Below, piece after piece: positions 33,823-42,447 of a stretch of DNA of 64,000 nucleotides; positions within the stretch are counted from its first letter, which is position 1, and each line of letters opens with the position of its first letter. Below the pieces are notes generated by a model, which made no database searches, was not told the origin of the DNA, and worked only from the letters and a program-made list of their open reading frames with translations. A program made the translations under genes and the position numbers. The stretch lies in the NCBI GenBank assembly GCA_012845835.1, contig JABAKD010000026.1, positions 8,790,558 through 8,854,557 on the forward strand, given 5' to 3'. Source of the stretch: Undaria pinnatifida. Its lineage: Eukaryota > Sar > Phaeophyceae > Laminariales > Alariaceae.

Positions 33823-33936
33823 TCAGAAGTCGTCACCGAGGTCTGCGGGGATCCCTGCGCAGGCCTGCTTGGCCTCTTGCTCGGGGGAGGTTCCGAGGAG
33901 CTTGAACTCCAACTTCTTGGCGATGATGCGGTGCAG
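33823..33936 (-). CDS. Probable zinc-binding protein, exon 4 (C-terminus)
   Basis: After the acceptor GTGCACAG come 37 codons (LHRIIAKKLEFKLLGTSPEQ through ADLGDDF) and TGA. Incoming phase is 0, matching exon 3. Four bases after the stop is a perfect donor (AAG|GTAAGCG), so the 3' untranslated region is probably spliced, and the Helitron lies in or beyond that intron. The helix-like basic start (IIAKKLEFKLL) and Ala/Glu-rich end show no known domain. Confidence 0.6.
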   Translation of the reverse strand: MHRIIAKKLEFKLLGTSPEQEAKQACAGIPADLGDDF

Positions 33937-34139
33937 CTGTGCACGCGCGTTTCAAATACAGGGGCAGTGTAGCGGTGATTATTGTATCACATTATTAACA
34001 TCACTAGTGGTACTCCCGAAATATGCCAGTTGCCGGCCGGTATGGCGGACAAAAACAAATTGGTGCTGTATCCTCTGTATTAAGTACTAAAAGAACAAAA
34101 TAATAACAGGGCAGTACGACAATGCCGCCGTACGGGTTC

Positions 34140-34570
34140 ATCTCCCACAGGACGCAAAAAGACTCCCACGTACAGAACGGCCCACTAACCCACCACGGAC
34201 GACGCAGTGCACCCTCCACCCACCCACCGACCAAACCTTTACTACATACAGCAGAACAGCAGTGCAGCAGTTCGTCCATCAGAACAGCCGTGCAGCAGTA
34301 CGTACAGCAGTATACACCTGGTACGCGGGGCGCAGTTAGTTGGTTGGTTCTTATGAAACAGGAAACAGAAAAAAAGACTCCCACGTACAGAACGGCCCAC
34401 CCACCCACCACGGACGACGCAGTGCACCCTCCACCCACCCACCGACCAAACTTTTACTACATACAGGAGAACAGCAGTGCAGCAGTACGTACATCAGAAC
34501 AGCAGTGCAGCAGTACGTACATCAGAACAGCCGTGCAGCAGTACGTACAGCAGTACAGCAATACAGCAGT
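34140..34570 (+). repeat. Tandem duplication, about 225-bp unit
   Basis: AAAAAGACTCCCACGTACAG to CACCCACCGACCAAAC occurs twice (34155 and 34372), each followed by CAGCAGTACGTACA-type short repeats. It lies in the last coding intron of the minus-strand zinc-protein gene and holds open an unrelated plus-strand frame. Confidence 0.8.
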
Positions 34571-34798
34571 ACCTAAAGCAATACACCTGACAGGCGAGCA
34601 GCAGCCGATTCGTTGGTTACAATGCTCCCGGGCTGGGCGGGAGTCGCCTTTGTTAGGCCAAGCGAAAAGCGCTCGCGTTGCCGATTCTGCGCACGGCGAT
34701 CCAAGCTACAGAAAGACACAACAATGTATCATAGCGTAAATATATAATATGCGTAAATCATTTAAGTCTGTGGTTACAGCGTATATACGTATATGTAC

Positions 34799-34969
34799 CT
34801 CAATGTCAAAATCGCGCTTGGCGCAATGGTAGTGGAGCGCAGGGAGCTCCTCCAAGAGGTAGTCTCCGGATTTCTTGAGCAGCAGGTGCCCTTCCGCGAT
34901 GGTGCCAGTGCACTTCTGCTGAATGATGTTCCCCACCTGATCACCTCTCTCCGCGGCCTCGCAGACCTT
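34799..34969 (-). CDS. Probable zinc-binding protein, exon 3
   Basis: This is a clean 171-base exon (57 codons, phase 0 in and out), with acceptor GTCGTTTGCAG and donor GAG|GTACAT. It reads KVCEAAERGDQVGNIIQQKC, then a run ending LPALHYHCAKRDFDIE. Leu-rich helical parts alternate with charged residues, and C and H residues (KC, HYHC) could add metal ligands. GC-rich codons contrast with the AT-rich flanks. Not recognised. Confidence 0.65.
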
Positions 34970-35898
34970 CTGCAAACGACAACGTGATGCAACTACTGTC
35001 AGCTGTGCTTTTTGTGGGTTAGCAGTGCCGTACTGTAACAGCCGAAAACGTGAAGCAATCTAAGATCCCGCCCAGTTTGTCCACCCGAATACCTGATACC
35101 GTTCACCTACTCTCGTCTGCGCTTCTATGTGTACGGTGGTACCGGTAGTTTCAACGAAGGTGAGAATATGAAAATAAACCGTGTTTGGTATAATACGTAG
35201 GGTGGTTATACGTACGTACTGCTGTGTAGCATGAGAGTACTCGGTCTGCTGGATTGTAGGAGGGTTTTAGAGCCTGGATACGTACATCCTGCTGTATGTA
35301 GATGACTTGTAATTACAATGAATACTGTCTCTGGACAGACGAGCAGGTATCAAGCAAAGGGCTTCCAAGCCACCACGCCAAAAGTGTGGGGGGGTATTCA
35401 GGAGAGTGAGAGAATAAAACGGGCCGAAAAAAACAGAAAAGCAGCATGGTTCAGTTGTTCAGCCGAAAAAATATCTGCGGCTCTATTTTTCCAACCAAAA
35501 ATACCTGACACCCAACCTCCCGGGACAAACTTGGCTCCTTTGCTCTTACTCGACAGGCGGCCTACAACAGCAGATCGGAAAAACGAAAAAATAAACAGCA
35601 GGAACCCACCCGCCCTGTTGCATCATGAAAGTACCACGCCGCGCGTTTGTGATGTAAGCAGAAGCAGGTGCACAACACCCTCTCGTCTCGCGCGAGTATC
35701 ATACGTGAAAAATATTACTCCACAGCAGTCGCCGGCCTACAACAGTGTCAGAAGCCAGGAGTCGTACTCGGTCTACCGGACAACGAAGCGTCTTAGAGCC
35801 TGCGATGTACTCCGAACCACGGGAGAAAAAGGAAAAAAGAAACTCTGATTCAACATTAACATCAATAGAGCAAAAACGGAGTGCATTTTTTTACTCAC

Positions 35899-36002
35899 GC
35901 CAATCACGGGACTCCCCTCTGGGACGATCCACCCAAACTTGAGCTTCTCGCTGGTCCTGCTGCCCAGGCACTCCTTCCACACTGCGTGGTAGTTGTACCA
36001 CG
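35899..36002 (-). CDS. Probable zinc-binding protein, exon 2
   Basis: A 104-base exon between TTTTGTTGCAG and GGC|GTGAGT. With one base carried from exon 1 it reads P-WYNYHAVWKECLGSRT and SEKLKFGWIVPEGSPVIG, leaving phase 0. The aromatic-rich start and the GWIVPEG turn look like a folded domain. No family recognised. Confidence 0.65.
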
Positions 36003-36320
36003 CTGCAACAAAAAGGACAGCAGAAGCAAACGGCGTGTGAGTGTGATGATTTCAAGCACGCACACACATCACAACAACCGTAAGGTACGAAGCAGCCAAG
36101 CTGAACGCAGACACTCGAACAGAAACGTATTAATTAAATCACGCAGCGACGAACCGCAGAATGGGTGGAAAAGTGATGAACACCACTCACCAACCGGGCA
36201 TGCCTGCTAGACTGGCTTGGTGGCACACCGCGGGGATCAAACATCTAGAAAGGAAACACCGGCGCGGTCGCCACACGAAAACAAAAGCGGCGGAAGTAAT
36301 GCGAAGGAAATCCGACTCAC

Positions 36321-37029
36321 GTTTGGACGCCTTGTCGGGGCCGTCGTTTTCCACACCAATAGACGGGCTGTCAGCAGTGTCCCCTCCGCACCAGTCACAC
36401 TTTCGGGGGTTGTCGCCGGTGCCCCAGAACTTCTTGTTGAAATTGTAATACACCCCGCAGGTGTTACAATTTCAACAAGAAGTTCTGGGGAACCGGCGAC
36501 AGGTGCAGGCTGGACCGTGGTCGGCGGCGTTGCGGGCGTCAGAAACACGTACCCTTGCTCTGGCAAGCACTGCTGTGAGGGCACGGTCAACATCCGCAAC
36601 AGGCGGAATTCGGCTTTGCTCTTCGGTGTCTGCGACACCTGCGGGGTGTATTACAATTTCAACAAGAAGTTCTGGGGCACCGGCGACAACCCCCGAAAGT
36701 GTGACCCGCACCAGTCACACTTTCGGGGGTTGTCGCCGGTGCCCCAGAACTTCTTGTTGAAATTGTAATACACCCCGCAGGTGTCGCAGACACCGAAAAG
36801 CCGAATTCCGCCTGTTGCGGATGTTGACCGTGCCCTCACAGTGCTTGCCAGAGCAAGGGTACGTGTTTCTGACGCCCGCAACGCCGCCGACCACGGTCCA
36901 GCCTGCACCCCCACCCCCACCCCCACCACCGCCACCTGCAGAGCCTCCACCACCTCCCCCGCCTTGGCTTTGGTTGGTAGGCTTCGGCTTTTTAGCAGGA
37001 GAGCTACGATAGATGGTTGAAGACAACAT
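36321..37029 (-). CDS. Probable zinc-binding protein, exon 1 (scrambled)
   Basis: ATG at 37029 starts MLSSTIYRSSPAKKPKPT, a Gly-rich linker, then a Cys-rich module: CSGKHC, VCDTCG and KCDWCGG, spaced as a zinc ribbon or double zinc knuckle around the phrase NFNKKFWGTGDNP. The exon ends ASK plus one base before GTGAGT (36315-36320). Between 36466 and 36782 the assembly carries inverted extra copies of this same exon. Removing them (37029-36783 joined to 36465-36321) gives the expected module, but one frame error remains: the 36790-36830 copy lacks 5 bases that the inverted copy at 36610-36625 has (GCTTTGCTCTTCGG against GCTTTTCGG). With those 5 bases the exon is 397 bases, phase 1, exactly what exon 2 needs. 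The full protein would be about 261 residues. Confidence 0.6.
36428..36910. repeat. Nested inverted duplications within the exon
   Basis: Arms of about 38 bp (36428-36465 and 36466-36503) meet with no spacer. A second pair of about 200 bp (36504-36707 and 36712-36910) is separated by about 4 bases (GTGTGAC-CCGCACCA-GTCACAC). All arms are copies of one coding segment. The small indels between arms (3 and 5 bases) show that they are not exact mirror reads. Confidence 0.9.
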
Positions 37030-37875
37030 GCTGCTCGCTCTCCGAGTTTAAAAGTGGTGGGGAAGCGCTACGGCGACAGGTGGCCAGCGTAGGGAGCTGA
37101 AAGTAGGTGCCTACTCGTAGAACACTAAAAAGCCGGCAGTCAACTTCAACATCTCACGACTTTGCGCCGTAGATGCGTCGTAGAGTCGTAGATCATACGT
37201 TGGTAAAAACGAATTTTAACACCTGAAAGTCGATCAAAAACGAAGGAAATACCTGAAAGTCGTAGATCATACGTTGAATAAAGTTACGGAATGAAAAAAA
37301 TAAAAGAAAAACGGGAAACAAAGAAACGAAGAAAGCGAAGAAAGTAAGGAACTCGAAGAATGCCGGGAAGGTTTTCCAAGAGGGGGGTTTAGGCAGGCGT
37401 GTTCCAAGTGGGTGCGCTGAGAGCGAAGCAGGTCCCATTAACCAAGTGAAAAAGGTTTAAAGAATTTTCGAGGACAGATGTAATTATATCTATAGATAAT
37501 ATAGATAATATAGATATGTAGATAATCTACCACAATATACTAAATCCTATAGCTGCCGCTATGAGGTGTGCAGGATCTGTATGTACGTGAAGGACAGTTT
37601 CATGCCGGGAAACATGTACCAGGTACTAGATAATGCAGATCGCACGGCTCCCACCCGGCAACATCAGCTGGGCCATACAGATCTTCCTGAAGTATCTATA
37701 TCGTCATGTGGGGATCGATTATCTGTCCGACGGGTGTGACTTAAACGTTGTTACCGTTTGCTCGTAACTTTACGACTGTTGTATCCATGCTGTTTGGGGG
37801 ACAAACGTTATAGAGTGCTTTACGTAGATGGGTAGTGTACAGATTCGGTCATGGTTGGGGTCAAAACAGGTAATA

Positions 37876-37955
37876 ATATATATGAAAATACGTGGAAGTG
37901 TGGCGAGCTTGAGCTTTATTTTTCCCCATCCGCCGGAGGATGAAAAAAAAAAAAA
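37876..37955 (+). mobile_element. Poly-A-tailed retroposon, 5'-truncated copy
   Basis: Matches only the 3' part of the copies at 1886 and 2326 (ATGAAAATACGTGGAAGTGT, CCCCATCCGCCGGAGGATG) and ends in a 15-A run. 5' truncation with an A tail is typical of retroposition. Confidence 0.6.
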
Positions 37956-38347
37956 AAATGTCACAATCACGTCAATGCCACCATAGATGGACGAAAATGT
38001 AAGCGCCGGTGATGGTCCTCGCAGGACACCCCATCTCGTCAGTGTTCCATACTGTTCCATAGAGTATGATGTTGTCAGCCTTGTGTCAAGTCTAACCAGC
38101 GGGTCAAAGGAGAGATGAATGAGACACACCGTGAACCATGAGGAGAGCGCTTCCCATCACCGACAACCCTGCGTCCCCCTATGACAAAAAGTACTTGGAA
38201 ATGTTATTGGATTATTATTGTAGTACTCCTAGTAGGAGGGCTAACTCTCAGCTGCCTGCCCTCCCCCCCCCCCCCCCCCCCCCCCCAACCAACACACTTG
38301 TGCGTTCCTTGGAAACCCATGTTCCGCGCGCGCTTCTCCCTCCGCAG

Positions 38348-38646
38348 CGGGATGCCGACCTTATTTGTCGGACCTCGCCGTAGCAAATCGGTTCAAACGC
38401 AGGGGCGCCGGGACTGAGCTGGTGCGAGCTTGCGAGGAGGCGTGCTTGCGGTGGGGATTTGACTCGATGTATTTGAAGGTTCAGGCGGGAAACATTGCGG
38501 CCGAAAAGCTGTACGAGAACCTCGGCTACTACATTCACTCTCCCAAGGATTCGAAAAACGAGGTCATGCTATGCGTGAATCTTACAGCGCGAGCGGAGGC
38601 GGTGACGGCGGCGTCGGGCAATGTGGTCGTCGCTGAGGAAGGGTGA
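38348..38646 (+). CDS. GNAT-family N-acetyltransferase, exon 2 (acetyl-CoA-binding half)
   Basis: After the acceptor TCCCTCCGCAG this exon completes a Thr codon with exon 1 and reads GCRPYLSDLAVANRF then KRRGAGTELV, the conserved acetyl-CoA loop (a K-R-R-G-A-G form of R/Q-x-x-G-x-G/A). It continues through EEACLRWGFDSMYLKVQAGN and AAEKLYENLGYY, the N...LY..LGY signature of motif B, and ends with an Ala/Val-rich tail and TGA at 38644. On its own it lacks the first strands and helices of the fold; exon 1 supplies exactly those. A frame call starting at TTG inside this exon would be wrong. Confidence 0.87.
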
Positions 38647-39730
38647 AGCCCGAACGAGCGTGCTGATGCCGGGTTCTAATATGGACGGAAAATTTAAGAG
38701 CGGTTTGGTTTTCGTTTTCATGCCCCAACGGTCTCTATATTTCCGTCTAGAGTTGTACCCTGTAGTGGAAGATTTTATCGGCCTTTGCGTAGGTGGCTAT
38801 TAATAGGGAGGCGAGTTGTGCTGGTGGGTTGTGCTGGCACCTTTCCCACGTGTAGATACTAATTGGGGGCGGAGAGCGTTGCTCTTGTAGTGTGCAGACC
38901 GGACACGAGATGGATCAATCGATGGGCTGCGTCGTTTTGTTCATTGCCATCGCGTCGCAAGTAATATTTCATGCAAAATATTAGTCTGGGGGAGAGAAAA
39001 ATCGAGGGAGGTTCACCCCGTCAGAGCTACGCCCACGATTTTGGAGAAAAAAACGCTGGGAATTAGACTTGGATCCTCTTTTGAGTAGTAAAAGGTAAGA
39101 GTGGTAATACTTTGTTCCGTTGACATCGTATGCTCGTTGTTGGTGTGTAGGTAACCTCCTCTCCCGCTCTCGTGGCGCCTCCTTTTTTACTTCGTTTTTT
39201 TTTTGTTTATGGGGCTCCTTTTCCTCGTCAGCGTGTTGGCGCTACTGCTGTATAGAAGCGCACGGATGCTCTGGTTTTTCCGTCTTCCATTTTTGAGATA
39301 AAGGAACCGCGGTCACAAGTTAGGCTTTTGTAGACCCCTGTCAAGGTTTCTAAGAATTGATTTGTTTTATTTTTGCTTCGAGGAGGGTGTCTGTGATTCC
39401 ATGTTTTTATGGCTATACCTGCCAGGCATCAGGTCAGTTTTGTTGGGCGGCAGAAACGTTTGCTGGACCTCAGATGCCAGTTAACAGAGGGTGGTTCCCG
39501 TTAGTCTGTGTTTGTAGGTGAAGGTTTACATTTATATTAGTTCATTTTTTGCTTTTTTAATGTACGGGACGTGGAAGTCCACGAGTTGACTGGCGATAAA
39601 GAGCACCCGGGGATTGATTGCAATCTGGGTTTTGGTCCGTTCGTCTTTAGGAATTTGGGGGGGAATAAATGATGAAAAAAACAAACGACACACAACACTC
39701 GCCACTACGAAGCTGTCCACTCCGCTGTGC
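38647..39730. other. 3' flank of the GNAT gene; no other gene seen
   Basis: Likely 3' untranslated region followed by T-rich sequence. An inverted R4 fragment is near 38995-39060. No exon recognised. Confidence 0.4.
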
Positions 39731-39995
39731 AAGGTTATAGGTGGGGACACAGAGTGCCCCCTGCAGGTCTGCCAATTGAGCAGGTCCTCGGAGAGTACTC
39801 ACTTTCTTTTCCTTCGTAAGAGACGTAGCTTTATTCGATGCCACCAGAGCCCGGATAGCTCCTGAGATCGGAGGCACGTGCCTCCGATCTATTTCCTAAC
39901 TTTTCTGAATATAAAACGCCAACCTTATCATACGAAACCCATCCAAATGATACCAAATTCGGATAATTACAAGCCTTTCGAGACCGTATCTTAAC
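39731..39995 (+). repeat. 265-bp direct repeat, copy 1
   Basis: Starts AAGGTTATAGGTGGGGACAC and ends near CGTATCTTAACA. It contains a perfect 26-bp palindrome at 39865-39890 centred on GGCACGTGCC. Copy 2 is at 40189-40453, 458 bp downstream, about 92-93% identical by eye. Confidence 0.9.
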
Positions 39996-40188
39996 ACTAG
40001 CCCACCCTGATGAGTCGCATATGCAGAAATATGGGAGATTCGGGGAAACTCCGGTTCTACGAACTAGACCATGAGTCGAAGATGCGGCTCCTCAAAACCC
40101 GCTCCCACACCTCCAACCGTCTGGCTATGGAGCCAGGAACACGCGAAGAAGCAGTTGAAAGAAACGTGCTGCCGACGACGCTATTTGT

Positions 40189-40453
40189 AAGGTTATAGGT
40201 GGGGACACAAAGTGCCCCCTGCAGGTCTGCCAATTGAGCACATCCTCGGAGAGTACTCACTTTCTTTTCCTTCGAGGAGACGTTGCTTTATTCGATTCCA
40301 CCAGAGCCCCAGATGGCTTCTGAGATCGGAGGCACGTGCCTCCGATCTATTTCCTAACTTTCCCGAATATGAAACGCAAACCTTATCATACGAAACCCAT
40401 CCAAATGATCTCAAATTCGGATAATTACAGGCCTTTCGAGGCCGTATCGTAAC
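40189..40453 (+). repeat. 265-bp direct repeat, copy 2
   Basis: Same unit as 39731-39995, including the perfect palindrome (40323-40348). The 193-bp spacer between the copies holds a short frame (40010-40198) and no recognisable transposon motif. The ends are not TG...CA, so LTRs are not supported. Confidence 0.9.
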
Positions 40454-42447
40454 AGCTGGACTACAGGCTGATTCAAGTAAGAAAACCAAAATTTCTCCCC
40501 AACGAATGCCGCTCGCAATATCTAGTCAAAGAATGAATATTTGGTCTCACACTGACCCCCATGACCAGTGGAAGAGGGTGACACGGCCAAACAAAAATTA
40601 CCGGCCTCGGGCTCTCTCTAGAAGCGAAACTCGTATCGACCAATGACAGGCCTTCAGTTTTTTCAATAATATTCAGGCTTTTTCCCAGCGAGAGGGCGAA
40701 AAACAATTGCGCCGCAATTTGCATGATCCAGTTGGACGTGCTCCAAGGCATGCCTGTAGAATTTTTCGCGCAAGAAATCGAAGATCTGACCTGCCTGTGT
40801 TCAACATTACGCAGAATCTAGCGAAAAAACTGGACCCTACGCTAAGACGAAGTCATTTGAAGAAAACGACGTAACCTGTTCATTTTTACGCACAAAAGTT
40901 CAAATGTCCACGCCGTTTTCGAGAGATTAAGACCCTGAAATTGTGCACACGTGTTCTACATGCCCATCCCGAGTTCTGACCCGCGGAGGGGTTCGATTTT
41001 ATTTTATTTTTGCCAAAAAAAAAATGGGCTAAGGTGGTCCACATTTTATTCCTCGAAAATCTTGACTGACAAAAAATCAGGCAAAAATAAACAAAAACAT
41101 CGGGTGAGGTCTTCGAAAAGGGCATATAGGAGACGTGTGCAAAATTTCACGGTCTGAATCGACAAAACGGCGTGGATATCCGCTGTGGGATAAGTTGGGG
41201 CTTTTAACATGAACCAGCCTGTAGTGTGTAGCACGTTTTATATTTCCCAACCGAGCTACGAGTGTACGACACGCAGGTTGCACGATACCAGCGTATTTGC
41301 GATTTTCAAATTTCTGTCGGATTGGAGCAAATGTAAAACTAGTATTGAAACCGACAAATGTCGTAACCAACCGACCCACGAAAACAACTAGGTTTTAGCA
41401 AATAAAAAAATGATGAGTGTACGAAACCGACGAATGTCATAGTCCAAGGCCAACCAACCCACGAAAACATTAGGTTAGAAAGTAGAAAAAAGGTACGAAA
41501 ACGAATTTCTCAAACCATTTCTTCGGCTGATTTTTCGTGGTGGGGTGGCCCTGGATTTTGACGTTCGACGGTTTCAATAGTGTCACTATAGTATTAAATG
41601 TTTTCCTACCCAACACTTACCAACAAAACTCTAACTAATCGCAAACACTCTGCTAGTCGGACGGCTGCGCGCTCTACCTAGGCGTTCGACACAACCGGTA
41701 AGTGTCAATATAGCCGTTCGGTAGACCTGGGTCCCAAAAGGGGTACATATCCAGCAGTAAATCAAACCGAGCGTTTCCGGCCGTTTTTTTTTGCTCCGTG
41801 ATGAAAACGAACCCCTCATCGGGCACCAGCTGAATACATCCACAAATCAACATGTCTTCGCGTGCTTCTTCTGGCAGCAACGACATCACACTGCGAGCCA
41901 ACGCCGACCGCACCGCGCGGATGCTGAATAGGGCGCGCTGAAAACATAACACAACGAGATAAAAACTTTTAACTGTTTTCTTGCGTGGGCGTACATGAAG
42001 TCTACTGGTGCACATGCACTACTTCTTGAAGCTCGTGCCAGCATAATAACATAAAAACTCATGTTCCTACTGCCGCTGAACCGCTTTTGCAGCGATCTTG
42101 TTGAGGTATTCTAGGTATCCTACCGCACCTGCAATAAAGCTTAATGGAACCCCCCTTACGCTGTACCAGGTACACATCAATTTGACAAACAGTGACAAAA
42201 AATATCCGATAATACAAAACACAACAGCATAAACTTCTGGAGCGGAAGAGTACGTACGTATTATACGTGCCAGGGCAGCAACAGCATGTTTTCAGCGGAC
42301 GCATACAAGCCTGTAGCGCAAAAATCGCGCTCTTGTTCTTGCTGCCGACTGGTCTTGAGACGTTTCATACAAGACGAAAAAACAACCCCCGATTGGCACG
42401 CGTCGCCCGCACCGCTCGCACCGCCCAATCCTCCTGCCTATTTCCCG
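40454..42447. other. No gene seen; fold-back element at 40902-41178
   Basis: 40902-40965 and 41110-41178 are imperfect inverted repeats (TCCACGCCGTTTT, GTGAAATT-TGCACACGT, ATGCCC). The loop contains a second small inverted pair around TTTTTGCC/GGCAAAAA. The region 41620-42010 (-) has open frames without splice-consistent structure. Confidence 0.45.

Larger units (their letters stand above)
20671..38347 (+). other. 17.7-kb intron of the GNAT gene with nested gene and transposons
   Basis: The donor GTGAGT at 20671 and the acceptor CTTCTCCCTCCGCAG ending at 38347 join in phase 1. The intron contains poly-C tandem repeats (21.6-22.3 kb), a hAT-type MITE (23940-24152), tandem duplications (25.0-26.7 kb), a minus-strand Helitron (27.2-33.7 kb) and a minus-strand four-exon gene (33.8-37.0 kb). 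Near the acceptor lie a truncated retroposon (37876-37955) and a 24-C run (38263-38286). No extra GNAT exon was recognised, and the direct join gives an uninterrupted domain. Confidence 0.65.

Noticed and set aside
35318-35848. 176-codon plus-strand open frame
   Set aside because: Unbiased composition, no domain, and located in an intron of the minus-strand gene between two clear exons.
36187-36250. Extra minus-strand exon (CTAG|ATGTTTGATCC to GTTG|GTGAGT) in the zinc-protein gene
   Set aside because: It has plausible splice sites, but the only phase compatible with both neighbours contains two stops. Direct joining of 36321 to 36002 keeps phase without it.
36217-36768. 183-codon plus-strand open frame
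   Set aside because: It is the mirror of inverted copies of the minus-strand exon, not an independent gene.
39731-40453. Direct repeats as LTRs of a small retrotransposon
   Set aside because: The ends are not TG...CA, the 193-bp spacer has no primer-binding site or polypurine tract that I can see, and no target duplication flanks the pair.
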